Below are positions 41,627 through 50,920 of a stretch of DNA of 64,000 bases, in pieces. The position numbers were made by a program, and so were the translations under genes. Each line of letters starts with the position of its first letter. Positions within the stretch are counted from its first letter, which is position 1. The notes beneath the pieces are model-generated. The model worked only from the letters and a program-made list of their open reading frames with translations, was not told the DNA's origin and did not search any database. This DNA is from Mycobacterium sp. OAS707 (GTDB lineage: Bacteria > Actinomycetota > Actinomycetes > Mycobacteriales > Mycobacteriaceae), in the NCBI RefSeq assembly GCF_014873705.1, contig NZ_JADBDS010000002.1:434001-498000 (forward strand). The letters run 5' to 3'.

Positions 41627-43559
41627 TGGTCGCCGATGTGTGAGATCCGGCCACGTCCAGTGCCGGGTTGCGGTCGAAGAACCCGAATGGCTTGAGCCAG
41701 AACGACACCACGTCGACCGGCATCACCGGCCAGTCCTCTGGCCGGGTGATGTGATGGATGCCGAAGACGTACCACATCACCACATCGGTGTTCTCGATCG
41801 ACCGGTTTGCCAGCGTCCACCGGCCCAGCCCGTTGTCTTTCTTGGACTGGTTCACGAATTCGCCTGCAGGCCAGCGCTCGTCGGGGCAGTTCGGCGTCAC
41901 CCACAGCGTGTGGCCGATCACGCTCGCACGTTCCAGAAGCGGTGATTCGGGATCGAACATCGGCGGAATCGCTCCGCTGGGGACCAATTTGTACGACGGG
42001 TGGGTGCCCAGACCGTTGACCACGTTGGTGTTGACCACCTTCCAGCAGCGTTGTGTCGCGAAGTTCACGTCCTGCTTCGCCTGGCTCTCGGTGCGCAGCG
42101 GCACATTGCGCACGACGAGCGAAAGTCCGTGCGGGTTATCGGGACCGACCGCTTCCGCGTGCGACTCGGTCATGTAGACGGTGTTGTCGCAGCCATCGAT
42201 GTCCATGTCGAGGCGTGCGACTAAAAAGTGTTGATGGAACGGCGCATACGTGCGCTCGTCAATCAGGGTGCCGTTCGGATGCGCCTGCCCGGGTGCCAGC
42301 GGCGTGGTCACCATGATGCCGGTGGCCCGCACCTCGCATTCGATGTTGCCGTCCTGGTGTAGCCGCCAGTACACCAGGTATTCGTAGTTGGCGACGGTGA
42401 CGTGAAACGAGATCGTCAGCCGACGCATCCGGCGCACCTCGGCGCCGATGTCGTGGTCGACGTGCTTCCACAGCACCGCGGCGTCTTCCTCGTGGATGCA
42501 GATCGCATTGGCGATCGTGTAGGGCTCGCCCTTGCTGTTGTGCAAAACCGCGTCCAGGTAACGGATCTCGCCAAGACAGTCGCAGCCGAGCTCCAACGAG
42601 GTGGTCATGAAGCCAAGGCCCCACTCGCCGATGTCGAAGGCGGTGCGCCGGTAATGATCGACCGACGGATCGCGGTAGGGCACGATCATCTCCGCGAACG
42701 ACAAACGATGTGCCACTGAGCGATTCCGGTCGCCGTCGCGGTAGCGAACGGTGTGCAGCGTCATCCCCTCGCGGTGGTTGAAGCCGATGCGCAGCGACCA
42801 GTTCTGCCACTGCAGTTGGTGGCCGTCCAAGGTGAACGACGGCCCGTCTGGCTGGGCGATGTGCAACGGTTTGAGTGGATCGCGGCGCGATGCCGACCGA
42901 ATGTGGTCCGGTATATGGCTCGGCACGTATTCGCCCATCACGCGGGGTCTCTCGACGCCGGTCTGAGAGAAAGGACCGGAGTCCTCGACCCGCAGCAGCT
43001 CCATCGAATTGAGATCGATCACGCAGTGCAGCCCGCTGATCAGGTTCGCGTACGGGTTGGCGCCGGGCACCGCCTTGAGCCAGGTGTCCGACCAGCCGAG
43101 CCGCCGGTCGCGCCACTGCGGCGGGGCCACGGCGTCGCCGAACGTCCACGTGTCGAAGAATACGAGGTCCATCTCGGTGATACCGCGTTTGGCCAGCGCC
43201 GCAATCAGGTCAGGATGGCTACGCAGCAACTGGTCGCACTCCACGAACTCATCGACGGTGAAGTTGGCCTGCACACCGGGAATGTGTTCGAACGATTCGA
43301 CGCGGTTGTCGGTCAACGACACGAGGCTCTTGTACGTGGCGTTGACCGACCGCTGCAGACAGATCACCTCGGCCCGTCGCGCCGGAGGCGGCCCCCCGTC
43401 GTCGAACGACGTCAGTTCGGTCTTGCTCGGTTCGGCCAACTCGATCGACGCGTACCGCCAGCCGTCACCGACGCCGTGTTCGCGCTGCAGGATCGACGCG
43501 ACCGCCAGAAACTCTTCGCCAGTGAGCGGATCCAGTGGATGAGCCACGGGATTACGCAA
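41613..43559 (-). CDS. Primary-amine oxidase (copper amine oxidase)
   Basis: A 648-residue copper/topaquinone amine oxidase that converts a primary amine to aldehyde, ammonia and hydrogen peroxide. The cofactor tyrosine is Y392 in the diagnostic N-Y-E-Y (VANYEYLVYW); the general base lies in FFDTWTFGD-like wording of the central domain, and copper ligands include HQHFLVARLDMDIDG, plus a third His near the C-terminus (WPVMPVD segment context). Start is TTG at 43559; GTG at 43547 is an alternative. No signal peptide. It is between a carboxylesterase and a kinase-like gene in one direction, suggesting breakdown of an amine-bearing compound. Confidence 0.93.
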   Translation of the reverse strand: MRNPVAHPLDPLTGEEFLAVASILQREHGVGDGWRYASIELAEPSKTELTSFDDGGPPPARRAEVICLQRSVNATYKSLVSLTDNRVESFEHIPGVQANFTVDEFVECDQLLRSHPDLIAALAKRGITEMDLVFFDTWTFGDAVAPPQWRDRRLGWSDTWLKAVPGANPYANLISGLHCVIDLNSMELLRVEDSGPFSQTGVERPRVMGEYVPSHIPDHIRSASRRDPLKPLHIAQPDGPSFTLDGHQLQWQNWSLRIGFNHREGMTLHTVRYRDGDRNRSVAHRLSFAEMIVPYRDPSVDHYRRTAFDIGEWGLGFMTTSLELGCDCLGEIRYLDAVLHNSKGEPYTIANAICIHEEDAAVLWKHVDHDIGAEVRRMRRLTISFHVTVANYEYLVYWRLHQDGNIECEVRATGIMVTTPLAPGQAHPNGTLIDERTYAPFHQHFLVARLDMDIDGCDNTVYMTESHAEAVGPDNPHGLSLVVRNVPLRTESQAKQDVNFATQRCWKVVNTNVVNGLGTHPSYKLVPSGAIPPMFDPESPLLERASVIGHTLWVTPNCPDERWPAGEFVNQSKKDNGLGRWTLANRSIENTDVVMWYVFGIHHITRPEDWPVMPVDVVSFWLKPFGFFDRNPALDVAGSHTSATSAHH

Positions 43560-43600
43560 TCACACCGGCGTCACGCCGCGCAGCCAATTCGGTGACGGCC

Positions 43601-45109
43601 TCAGCCCGTTGCCAGCGAGAAGCCTTCCCATGCCTGCCTGCGGTCGGCGTGTGGGTCGTATTCGACGTGGGGCCGCCGATCCAGCACCATCACCGCCCGG
43701 TCCTCGCTGTTGTATGCCGGCCAGTCCTGTCCCGGGACTCCGGTACGGGCGAAGGCACGCCAGCGGGTCTGCACGTCGTCGCTGACCCGCAACGTCGTCC
43801 GCCGGTCGGCCGCCGCCGTCAGCAGCCTGCCGAATGTCGTGCGGTAGACGTCGAACACCGCCAACAACTCGGTGGCGTGCGTCGCGCCGAACCCCGACCA
43901 GCGCAGCGTGCGCGGCGCGTAGTCGTAGCGGTAGAGGTAGGTCGGCGCGTGGCAGCTGTGCGCCTCGGCGATCTGCCACGCCGCCGAGCCGAATGCGAAG
44001 TCGCTGCCGAACTGAATGCATGCCGCAGGATTCGGGTAGCCCGGGTATGCGGCGGTAATGCGTTCGCGCTCACCGGGTTCCACCGCCGCCAACAGGCGCT
44101 CGATCGTCGGCTCGGTCATCGGCAGGAGATTCAGGAAACGGCCGAACAACCTGGCCTCCTCGGCATTGGTGCCGACGATGAGCGGCACGCGATGCGCGGT
44201 GCCCGCCCTCATCGCCTCGACCGGATCCAGCGGCAAGTATTCGGTCCCGCGAGTGGGCCCGGCGGCAAACGCGCCGAGCATCTCGCGCTGCCCCTGCCGC
44301 ACCAGCTGCTCGAACGCGTTGACCAGGTCCGCCGGTCGCGCCGCCATCACCGCGCTGGCGCCGTCCTCCCTCCCCGCGCCCAGCAGCGAAGCGAACTTCG
44401 TTGCGTATTCCGCTGCGATCTCTGGGGAACGCACCATTCCCGCGGCCGGGCTCTCCGAAATCGCCTGGGCGAAAAGGCCTTTGGCGGCGGGCACCGCCAG
44501 CAGCGTGGCGACGGCGTGTGCGCCTGCGCTCTCGCCGAAGATCGTCACGTTGCCGGGGTCGCCGCCGAACACCTCGATGTTGTCGTGCACCCAGCGCAGC
44601 GCCATCACCAGGTCACGCAGGAACAGGTTGTCGTCGATGGTGATGTTCTGGTCGGACAGCGACGACAAGTCCAGACAGCCCAGCGCGTTGAGGCGGTAGT
44701 TCACCGAGACATACACACAACCCTTGCGCGCCAGCGCTGCGCCGTCGTAGACCGGTGTCGCCGAACTGCCCATGAAGTAGCCGCCGCCGTGAATGAACAC
44801 CATGACCGGTAACGGCTGATCCGAAGGACGCTTGGGCGTGACGACGTTGAGCGTCAAACAGTCCTCACCCATCGGCTGGTATTTGCCGGGAGCGACCATC
44901 GTGTACATGCGTTGCTGCGGCGAGCAGTAGCCGAATCCGTGGCAGTACCGCACGCCCCGCCACGGCTCCACGGGCTGGGGCGCACGCAGACGCAGCGGCC
45001 CCACCGGCGGGCGCGCATACGGTATGGACCGCCACCGATTCACGCCGTCGCGGGTGAAGCCCTCGACCGTGCCCGACTCGATGGTTGCGCGGACAACATG
45101 CTCGTGCAT
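43601..45109 (-). CDS. Type B carboxylesterase/lipase
   Basis: A 502-residue carboxylesterase. Oxyanion hole HGGGYFMG near 123-130, nucleophile S194 in GESAGAHA, acid in VGTNAEEARLF and the histidine in GATHATELLAVF. The N-terminal RWRSIPYARPPVGPLRLRAP and GEDCLTLNVVTP are standard for the family. No signal peptide. First gene of a three-gene unit with copper amine oxidase (41 bp downstream) and the kinase-like fusion; it may release an amine or alcohol that the oxidase uses. Divergent from a lipoprotein gene across 77 bp. Confidence 0.93.
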   Translation of the reverse strand: MHEHVVRATIESGTVEGFTRDGVNRWRSIPYARPPVGPLRLRAPQPVEPWRGVRYCHGFGYCSPQQRMYTMVAPGKYQPMGEDCLTLNVVTPKRPSDQPLPVMVFIHGGGYFMGSSATPVYDGAALARKGCVYVSVNYRLNALGCLDLSSLSDQNITIDDNLFLRDLVMALRWVHDNIEVFGGDPGNVTIFGESAGAHAVATLLAVPAAKGLFAQAISESPAAGMVRSPEIAAEYATKFASLLGAGREDGASAVMAARPADLVNAFEQLVRQGQREMLGAFAAGPTRGTEYLPLDPVEAMRAGTAHRVPLIVGTNAEEARLFGRFLNLLPMTEPTIERLLAAVEPGERERITAAYPGYPNPAACIQFGSDFAFGSAAWQIAEAHSCHAPTYLYRYDYAPRTLRWSGFGATHATELLAVFDVYRTTFGRLLTAAADRRTTLRVSDDVQTRWRAFARTGVPGQDWPAYNSEDRAVMVLDRRPHVEYDPHADRRQAWEGFSLATG

Positions 45110-45186
45110 GACTTCGACGGTATCGAAAGAGCCTCGCCGCCGCGCCTGGCCAGCGATTGCGTGTCGGGCCGCTAGCCTTGGCCGTT

Positions 45187-45870
45187 ATGCGGATTGCTGC
45201 CCTGATCGCGGCGTCTGTGCTGGTGGCGGGGTGCTCACACACCGTGGCCGGGGAACAGTCGACGCCGTCGTTGACGGTCCCGCCGAGCACAACGCACGCC
45301 GCACCTTCAACGACTTCGCCCACCTCGACCACGGCTGCCAAGGCACCGGGGGCTGGAGCACCGATGCGCGATGTCATCGCGTGGGTTGAGGCGGGCGGGG
45401 CTGCCGACGCGACACAATTTCACTCCGCGACCCGCGACGGCGCGACGACAGATCTCGGCGACGACGTCGCGTTCGTCACGCCGTCGGGCAAGACCAACTG
45501 CATGACCGACGCGAAGTACAGCCAGGGCGCATTGGCGTGCCTGGTGGATCTGACGAATCCGCCGCCGCGGCCCGACGACGCCTACGGACAGTGGAAGGGC
45601 GGCTGGGTCGACTACGACGGCATGAGCGTGCAGATCGGTTCAGTGCACGGCGACCCCGGCCGCTTCACCGCGGGCTCGGGACCGGAACTCCCGTACGGCC
45701 AGTCGCTGGCGTTCGGCGACTACCGCTGCCGCAGCGACCAGGCCGGGTTGGTGTGCGTGAACTACGCACACCAGTCCGCGGCCAGGTTCAGCGACGCGGG
45801 CGTGCAGGTGTTCGGCTGTCTGCAACCGGCAACCGCTCCCCCGCAGATCGGCCAGATGTTCAGCTGCTGA
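45187..45870 (+). CDS. Mycobacterial lipoprotein of unknown function
   Basis: A 227-residue exported lipoprotein; ATG at 45187, lipobox VLVAGCSH (Cys at about 16), then a Thr/Ser/Pro/Ala-rich linker to about 60. The globular part has six or so cysteines (KTNCMTDAKYSQGALACLVD, YRCRSDQAGLVCVNY, VFGCLQPA), likely disulfide-bonded. I recall this layout from mycobacterial surface lipoproteins but cannot name a domain. Its 3' end overlaps the convergent cdf gene by 11 bases. Confidence 0.82.
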   Translation: MRIAALIAASVLVAGCSHTVAGEQSTPSLTVPPSTTHAAPSTTSPTSTTAAKAPGAGAPMRDVIAWVEAGGAADATQFHSATRDGATTDLGDDVAFVTPSGKTNCMTDAKYSQGALACLVDLTNPPPRPDDAYGQWKGGWVDYDGMSVQIGSVHGDPGRFTAGSGPELPYGQSLAFGDYRCRSDQAGLVCVNYAHQSAARFSDAGVQVFGCLQPATAPPQIGQMFSC

Positions 45871-46786
45871 GCACGGCCTCATGAGCCGGATAGGCGTGCA
45901 CGATCACCGATGTGAGCTTCGGAATGCTATGGGCCAGTTCATGTTCGGCGCCGTGCGCGACAGCGTGCGCTTCGGCCAGGTTCAGTCCCGGATCGACGTC
46001 GAGTTCGGCGTCGGCTTCCAGCTGATGGCCAACCCAGCGCATCCTGACCCGTCGGACCGCGCGAACTCCTGGCCGGGCGGCCAACACCGTGACGGCGTTC
46101 TCGACCAGATCAGGGTCGACGCGATCCAGCAGCCTGCCGAAAACGTCGCGCGCCGCGAACACCAATACGACGACGATGACAGCAGCGATGACCAGCCCGA
46201 CGATCGGGTCGGCCACCGGAAATCCCAGTGCCGCGCCGATGGCACCGGCGACCACCGCCAGCGACGTCAAACCGTCTGTGCGCGCATGCATTCCGTCGGC
46301 CCGCAGCGCCGCCGACCCGATTCGCTTGCCCACTCGAATCCGGTGAAGGGCAACCACTTCGTTGCCGAGGAATCCGACGATGCCTGCGGCTGCGACCCAG
46401 CCCAGATGCGCCAACGGGGTGGGATCGATCAGCCGGCGGATGGCCTCGACTGCGGCCACCACCGCCGAGATCCCGATCACCGCAACCACGAACAGCCCGG
46501 CCAGATCCTCGATTCGGCCAAACCCGTACGTGTAACGCCGGGTGGCGGCCCGGCGGCTCATCGAGAACGCGACCCACAGTGGGACCGCGGTCAGCGCGTC
46601 GGAGAAGTTGTGCACAGTGTCGGCGAACAACGCGACCGAGCCCGACAGCGCGACGATGACGCACTGCGCCGCCGCGGTGAGGCCGAGCACCACCAGGCTG
46701 ATCTTCACCGCGCGGATACCCTCGGCGCTGTCGCGCATGGCGTCGTCGAGGCTGTTCGTGTGGTCATGACTGTGAGTGAGGCCCAT
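45860..46786 (-). CDS. Cation diffusion facilitator (CDF) metal exporter
   Basis: A 308-residue CDF transporter that exports divalent metal in exchange for protons. A His-rich start (THSHDH) precedes six helices; the transport site is formed by FADTVHNFSDALTAV in helix 2 and GMHARTDGLTSLAV in helix 5 (H-x-x-x-D). A cytoplasmic C-terminal domain follows. It is co-transcribed with kmtR (one-base overlap, TGATG). In M. tuberculosis KmtR represses the CDF gene Rv2025c, so nickel/cobalt export is the likely role here; in that species the two genes are apart. Confidence 0.94.
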   Translation of the reverse strand: MGLTHSHDHTNSLDDAMRDSAEGIRAVKISLVVLGLTAAAQCVIVALSGSVALFADTVHNFSDALTAVPLWVAFSMSRRAATRRYTYGFGRIEDLAGLFVVAVIGISAVVAAVEAIRRLIDPTPLAHLGWVAAAGIVGFLGNEVVALHRIRVGKRIGSAALRADGMHARTDGLTSLAVVAGAIGAALGFPVADPIVGLVIAAVIVVVLVFAARDVFGRLLDRVDPDLVENAVTVLAARPGVRAVRRVRMRWVGHQLEADAELDVDPGLNLAEAHAVAHGAEHELAHSIPKLTSVIVHAYPAHEAVLSS

Positions 46787-47169
46787 CAGACCGCTCCCTC
46801 GTGCAGCACCCGCAGCTCGCCGTCGTCCAGGTGATGCGCGGGCACGCCGCCCGCCGCGTGTTCTGCGTTGTACACGGCGTCGGTGACGAGTTGGCGGACG
46901 TGATCGTTCTCCAGCCGGTAGATCACCTGGGTGCCCTCGCGCCGGGTTCGGACCAGCCGCGCCATCCGCAGCTTGGCCAGGTGCTGAGACACCGAGGGCC
47001 CCGGCTTGCCGACACGTGCGGCCAGGTCATTGACGGACAGCTCGCGGTCGGCGAGCGCCCAGAGCAGCTGAACGCGCGTGGAGTCCGACAGCATGCGGAA
47101 CACCTCGACAACCAGATCGGCTTGCTCGTCGGCCAGCCGCCGGCCGCAGACCTTCTTATCTGCATTCAT
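46786..47169 (-). CDS. kmtR: KmtR, nickel/cobalt-sensing ArsR/SmtB repressor
   Basis: A 127-residue ArsR-SmtB repressor. The winged helix has VNDLAARVGKPGPSVSQHLA and LRMARLVRTRREGTQVIYRL. All five metal ligands reported for M. tuberculosis KmtR (His88, Glu101, His102, His110, His111) occur at the same spacing: H90, E103, H104, H112, H113. That makes the name secure. The regulator releases DNA on binding Ni(II) or Co(II). It is translationally joined to the CDF exporter it would control. The ATG has no leader; see the operator entry. Confidence 0.95.
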   Translation of the reverse strand: MNADKKVCGRRLADEQADLVVEVFRMLSDSTRVQLLWALADRELSVNDLAARVGKPGPSVSQHLAKLRMARLVRTRREGTQVIYRLENDHVRQLVTDAVYNAEHAAGGVPAHHLDDGELRVLHEGAV

Positions 47170-47181
47170 ACGCAGATAATA
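47156..47181 (-). promoter_or_regulatory. KmtR operator overlapping a leaderless promoter
   Basis: TTATCTGC (47156-47163) and GCAGATAA (47172-47179) are perfect 8-bp inverted repeats with an 8-base centre that contains the kmtR start codon (47169-47167). On the minus strand TATTAT (47181-47176) lies six bases before that ATG, as expected for a -10 box serving a leaderless mRNA that begins with A of the ATG. Bound repressor would cover -10, start point and first codons. Binding by KmtR is inferred from position. Confidence 0.78.
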
Positions 47182-47188
47182 GCGCGTG

Positions 47189-48280
47189 TCAGGCGACGCC
47201 CTTCTGCTTCAGCAGGGGCAGCACACCCTCGGCGAACCAGTAAGCCTCTTCCAGATGGGGATAGCCGGACAGGATGAACTCGTCGAAGCCAAGCGAGTGG
47301 TACTCGTAGATCAGGTTCGCAACCTCTTCGTGACTGCCTACCAGCGCCGTGCCCGCTCCGCCGCGGACCAGGCCGACGCCTGCCCACAGGTTCGGGTAGA
47401 TCTCCAACTGGTCCACTCGGCCGCCGTGCAGTGCGGTCATCCGCCGCTGCCCCTCGGACTCCGACTTGGCATGCAGCTCAGTGGCTTTGGCGATTTGGTC
47501 CGGTGTCAGTTCGGCCAGCAATTCGTCGGCGACAGCCCAGGCCGCCGCGGAGGTGTCGCGGCTGATCGTATGCAGGCGGATACCGAACCGGACGCTGCGG
47601 CCCCGCTCTTCGGCCAGCTTGCGGACCGCCGCGATCTTGGCCGCCGCCGGCTGCGGCGGCTCGCCCCATGTCAGATAGACGTCAACGTACTCCGCGGCGA
47701 TTGGCAGCGCGGCAGCCGAGGAGCCACCAAAGTAGATCTGCGGCAACGGATCCGGCGGCTCCGACACCCGCGCATCGGCAACCGAATAGTACTTGCCCTC
47801 GAAGTCGACGGAGTCCTGGCGCCACACGGAGTTCACGATGTGCAGGAACTCCCCCGTGCGGGCGTAGCGCTCGTCGTGACTGAGCCAGTCGCCGAAGCGG
47901 CGCTGCTCCAGATCGTCGCCACCGCTGACGATGTTGAGCAGCACACGCCCCTCCGAGAACCGCTGCAACGTCGCCGTCTGCTGCGCGGCCAGGGTCGGCG
48001 GCACCAAGCCTGGCCGGAACGCGACCAGAAACTTCAGCCGTTCGGTCTCGGCCAGCAGCGCCGACGCGGTCAGCCAGGCATCCTCACACCATGTTCCCGT
48101 CGGTGTGAGCACGCCCTCGTAGCCGAGGCGGTCGGCGGCCCGAGCCACCTCGGCCAGATACCGTCGGCTCGGGGGCCGATAGTTCGCAGGCAGCGTGTGG
48201 TGTGACGACGCGTGCGACGCGCCGACGATCGAGCGGCTGTCGCCGTTGGTGGGCAGGAACCAGAAGAATTTGGCTGGCAC
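47189..48280 (-). CDS. ssuD: FMNH2-dependent alkanesulfonate monooxygenase (LLM family)
   Basis: A 363-residue luciferase-like monooxygenase that cleaves alkanesulfonates to aldehyde and sulfite with FMNH2 and oxygen. GTG at 48280 follows AGGAG by eight bases. SsuD marks: FFWFLPTNGDSRSIVG at the start, GVLTPTGTWCEDAW, LVAFRPGLVPPTLAAQQTAT, NIVSGGDD, and LSGYPHLEEAY at the end. It follows ssuA after 10 bp in the order ssuC-ssuB-ssuA-ssuD. A partner flavin reductase gene is not present here. The stop is 19 bp before kmtR. Confidence 0.92.
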   Translation of the reverse strand: MPAKFFWFLPTNGDSRSIVGASHASSHHTLPANYRPPSRRYLAEVARAADRLGYEGVLTPTGTWCEDAWLTASALLAETERLKFLVAFRPGLVPPTLAAQQTATLQRFSEGRVLLNIVSGGDDLEQRRFGDWLSHDERYARTGEFLHIVNSVWRQDSVDFEGKYYSVADARVSEPPDPLPQIYFGGSSAAALPIAAEYVDVYLTWGEPPQPAAAKIAAVRKLAEERGRSVRFGIRLHTISRDTSAAAWAVADELLAELTPDQIAKATELHAKSESEGQRRMTALHGGRVDQLEIYPNLWAGVGLVRGGAGTALVGSHEEVANLIYEYHSLGFDEFILSGYPHLEEAYWFAEGVLPLLKQKGVA

Positions 48281-48290
48281 GTCGGGGCTC

Positions 48291-49307
48291 CTAATTGGTG
48301 CTGATGAACAAGGGGCGCAACACGTCGTTGAACCGGCGGTCCACCCAGTTGTCGAATTTCGGTGCGGGTGAAGCGATTTGGTTCGACGAGGCGAAGAGAT
48401 CGGCCAGCTTTTGCTCGGATGCGACGATCTCGTCGTCCAACTCGGTGGGCAATCGCAAGCTCCGACCCTGCACCACCGCCGCGACCTTGGGATCCAGTCC
48501 GACCGCAGCGGCGTAGCTGTCCGCCCACTGTTGCGGGTGGTCCTTGGCCCACCGCGCCGCCTTCTCGTAGCGCACCAGCAGGTCGGCCAGCGCGGTGTTG
48601 CGCTTCGGGTCGGCAAGCGTCGCATCTGACGCGATACCGAACCAATACCCGTTGGTGACGTCTCTGGCCTGGCCGATGCTGCGCACGGGCAGCTGCGCGG
48701 CGGCCTGCGCGGTGTACGGATCCCAGATCGCCCAGGCGTCGGCCTGGTGCTGCCTGAACGCCGACAGCGCGTCGGCGGGCTGCAGGAACACCAGCTTGAC
48801 GTCGGATGTCGAAAGCCCGGCCTTCTCCAGCTGACCCAGGATGTGGCCGTGTGCTGAGCTGCCCTTCCCGACGACGATGCTCTTGCCTCGCAGATCAGCG
48901 ATCGACCGGATCGGCGAATCGGCATGCACCAGAATCTGATCGCCGTTTCCGCCGCCGTCGTATGCGGAGACGACCTTGACCTTCGCATTCGACGCCGTGC
49001 CGAAGATCGGCGGCGAGTTGCCGGTGATCGCGAAGTCGATCTTGCCTGCCGTGGCGGCCTCCACCTGCGGCGGGCCGGAGGTGAATGTCGAGAACGCGAC
49101 TCGGTACGGCAGGTTGTCGAGTGCGCCCGCGGCCCGCAGCAGCGCTTCCGTTCCGCCCTTCTGATCGCCGACTTGCAGTGTGAGACCGGATAATTCGGAC
49201 AGAGGGACCGTCGCCGGCGCCTGCTGGGCGCCCGCATTGTCCTGCCGTGACACACAGCCCGACAACAGTGCAACCGTCGCGAGCAGGATGACCAATGTTC
49301 TACGCAT
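48291..49307 (-). CDS. ssuA: Aliphatic sulfonate ABC transporter, binding lipoprotein
   Basis: A 338-residue binding protein of the sulfonate/nitrate/taurine class (lipobox LLSGCVS, Cys at about 18). The mature domain shows LQVGDQKGGTEALLRAAG, FTSGPPQVEAATAGKIDFAI and GDSPP-like GNSPPIF, then SIVVGKGSSAHGHILGQLEK, typical of SsuA. It delivers alkanesulfonates to the SsuBC transporter encoded next to it, supplying sulfur in sulfate limitation. Confidence 0.93.
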   Translation of the reverse strand: MRRTLVILLATVALLSGCVSRQDNAGAQQAPATVPLSELSGLTLQVGDQKGGTEALLRAAGALDNLPYRVAFSTFTSGPPQVEAATAGKIDFAITGNSPPIFGTASNAKVKVVSAYDGGGNGDQILVHADSPIRSIADLRGKSIVVGKGSSAHGHILGQLEKAGLSTSDVKLVFLQPADALSAFRQHQADAWAIWDPYTAQAAAQLPVRSIGQARDVTNGYWFGIASDATLADPKRNTALADLLVRYEKAARWAKDHPQQWADSYAAAVGLDPKVAAVVQGRSLRLPTELDDEIVASEQKLADLFASSNQIASPAPKFDNWVDRRFNDVLRPLFISTN

Positions 49308-49318
49308 GAAATCCCTTG

Positions 49319-50044
49319 TCAGATCTGAACACCGAGCTGGTCGAGCAGCTCGATGCGATAACGCTCGGTCTCTGTCCCCACTGTGCGGGGGTGGTCGATT
49401 GTCAGCGTGTGGATCACCTGTCCGGCTTCGAGGACGACCACCCGGTCGGCCAGCGCGACCGCCTCGTCCACGTCGTGCGTCACGAGCAGCACCCCGAACC
49501 CGTGTTCACGCCACAGGTCGAGCAGCAGCGCACGCATGCTCAGCCGTGTCAGCGCGTCCAGCGCGCCGAACGGCTCGTCGAGCAGCAACAGCTCGGGTTC
49601 GGCCACCAACGCGCGTGCGAGCGAAACCCGTTGCGCCTGACCACCAGACAGCGTCAGTGGCCACGCGGCGGCACGGTCGGCCAGGCCGACATCTGCCAAC
49701 GCTCGATCCGCGCGAGCCTGCGCATCGGTTCGCGGGATCGTGCTGCGCGTCAACCCGTAAACGACGTTGGTTCGGACGTCACGCCACGGGAACAGCCTTG
49801 GCTCCTGAAACGCCAGTGCCGGAGCCCCGGACACCACGCGCTCTCCGGTGTGACCGCTCGACAGGCCTGCCAACACGCGCAGCACGGTCGACTTACCTGA
49901 GCCGCTGCGTCCGATCAGCGCCACGATTTCGCCGCGCGCAACCCGGATAGACACGTCGGTGAGGACGTGATGGTCGCCGTACCACTTGTTCACATTCCGG
50001 AGTTCGCCCGCGACGGCGACGCGACGTTCGGCGGCAATGGTCAT
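49319..50044 (-). CDS. ssuB: Sulfonate ABC transporter ATP-binding protein
   Basis: A 241-residue ATPase: Walker A GRSGSGKST near 41-49, Q-loop in LAFQEPRLFPW, signature LSGGQAQRVSLARAL, Walker B LLLLDEPFGALD and switch VTHDVDEAVALAD. The QEPRL wording is usual for SsuB/TauB. ATG overlaps the ssuC stop (ATGA) and ssuA follows after 11 bp. Confidence 0.94.
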   Translation of the reverse strand: MTIAAERRVAVAGELRNVNKWYGDHHVLTDVSIRVARGEIVALIGRSGSGKSTVLRVLAGLSSGHTGERVVSGAPALAFQEPRLFPWRDVRTNVVYGLTRSTIPRTDAQARADRALADVGLADRAAAWPLTLSGGQAQRVSLARALVAEPELLLLDEPFGALDALTRLSMRALLLDLWREHGFGVLLVTHDVDEAVALADRVVVLEAGQVIHTLTIDHPRTVGTETERYRIELLDQLGVQI

Positions 50045-50856
50045 GTGCGATACCTCAATGCTCGACGTTCCAGCGTGCGGACGACGGCGTCGGTGCCGAT
50101 GCCAAGAAGCGCGTAGACGATCAGCCCGAAGATGATGATGTCGATGCGCAGGAAGTCACGTGCGTTGTTGATCAGAAAGCCGATTCCCTTGTCGGCGTTG
50201 ATCTGTTCGGCGACGATCAGCGTCAGCCACGCGATCGCCAGTGACTGCCGCAGGCCGACGAGGACCTGCGGAGCGGCGCTGGGCACGATGATGTTGCGGA
50301 ACCTCTGCCACAGCGAAAAGCCGAGCACCTGGGCGGTTTCGAAGAGTTTCGGGTCGACCTGACGGATCGCCGAGAAGGTGTTCAGGTACAACGGGAAGCT
50401 CACACCGAGTGCGACCAGCAGCACCTTCGGCAACTCGCCGATGCCGAACCACACGATGAACAACGGGATCAAGCCGAGGTGCGGCAGCGCACGGATCATC
50501 TGCATCGGCGGGTCGACTGTCGCCTCGAGCCACCGCGACAAGCCAACGGCGGTGCCCAGCGCGACGCCGAGGAATCCGCCGAGAAGCAGGCCTTCGATCA
50601 CCCGAATGCCCGATACCTTTAAGGCATCTGCCAGTTGACCGTTCTCGATCAACTCGACGCCGGCGTCGACTATCAATGACGGTGCGGGCAACACATCCTG
50701 CGGGATCAATCCAACGGCGCTGCCGAGCTGCCATACGCCCAACAGGACCAGCGGCGACAAGAGGCGGATCACCGCCCACTTGCGATGGGCCCACCGGCGG
50801 TTGACGGCAGGCGTGGTGGACGCCAACGGCACGGCCGGCTCGGCAGAGACAGTCAC
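50041..50856 (-). CDS. ssuC: Sulfonate ABC transporter permease
   Basis: A 271-residue permease with six helices. The EAA loop and its surroundings (ETAQVLGFSLWQRFRNIIVP) and SLAIAWLTLIVAEQINADKG are characteristic of SsuC/TauC. First gene of ssuCBAD; GTG start at 50856. The upstream gap (50857-50973) contains the terminator hairpin of the preceding gene; no CysB-like site can be named. Confidence 0.93.
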   Translation of the reverse strand: MTVSAEPAVPLASTTPAVNRRWAHRKWAVIRLLSPLVLLGVWQLGSAVGLIPQDVLPAPSLIVDAGVELIENGQLADALKVSGIRVIEGLLLGGFLGVALGTAVGLSRWLEATVDPPMQMIRALPHLGLIPLFIVWFGIGELPKVLLVALGVSFPLYLNTFSAIRQVDPKLFETAQVLGFSLWQRFRNIIVPSAAPQVLVGLRQSLAIAWLTLIVAEQINADKGIGFLINNARDFLRIDIIIFGLIVYALLGIGTDAVVRTLERRALRYRT

Positions 50857-50920
50857 GGTGAGCCGACGCTACGCGTTGCGGTAGCTCCGCTGAAGGGTTT
50901 GATTCTGGGTGATGCAAAGA

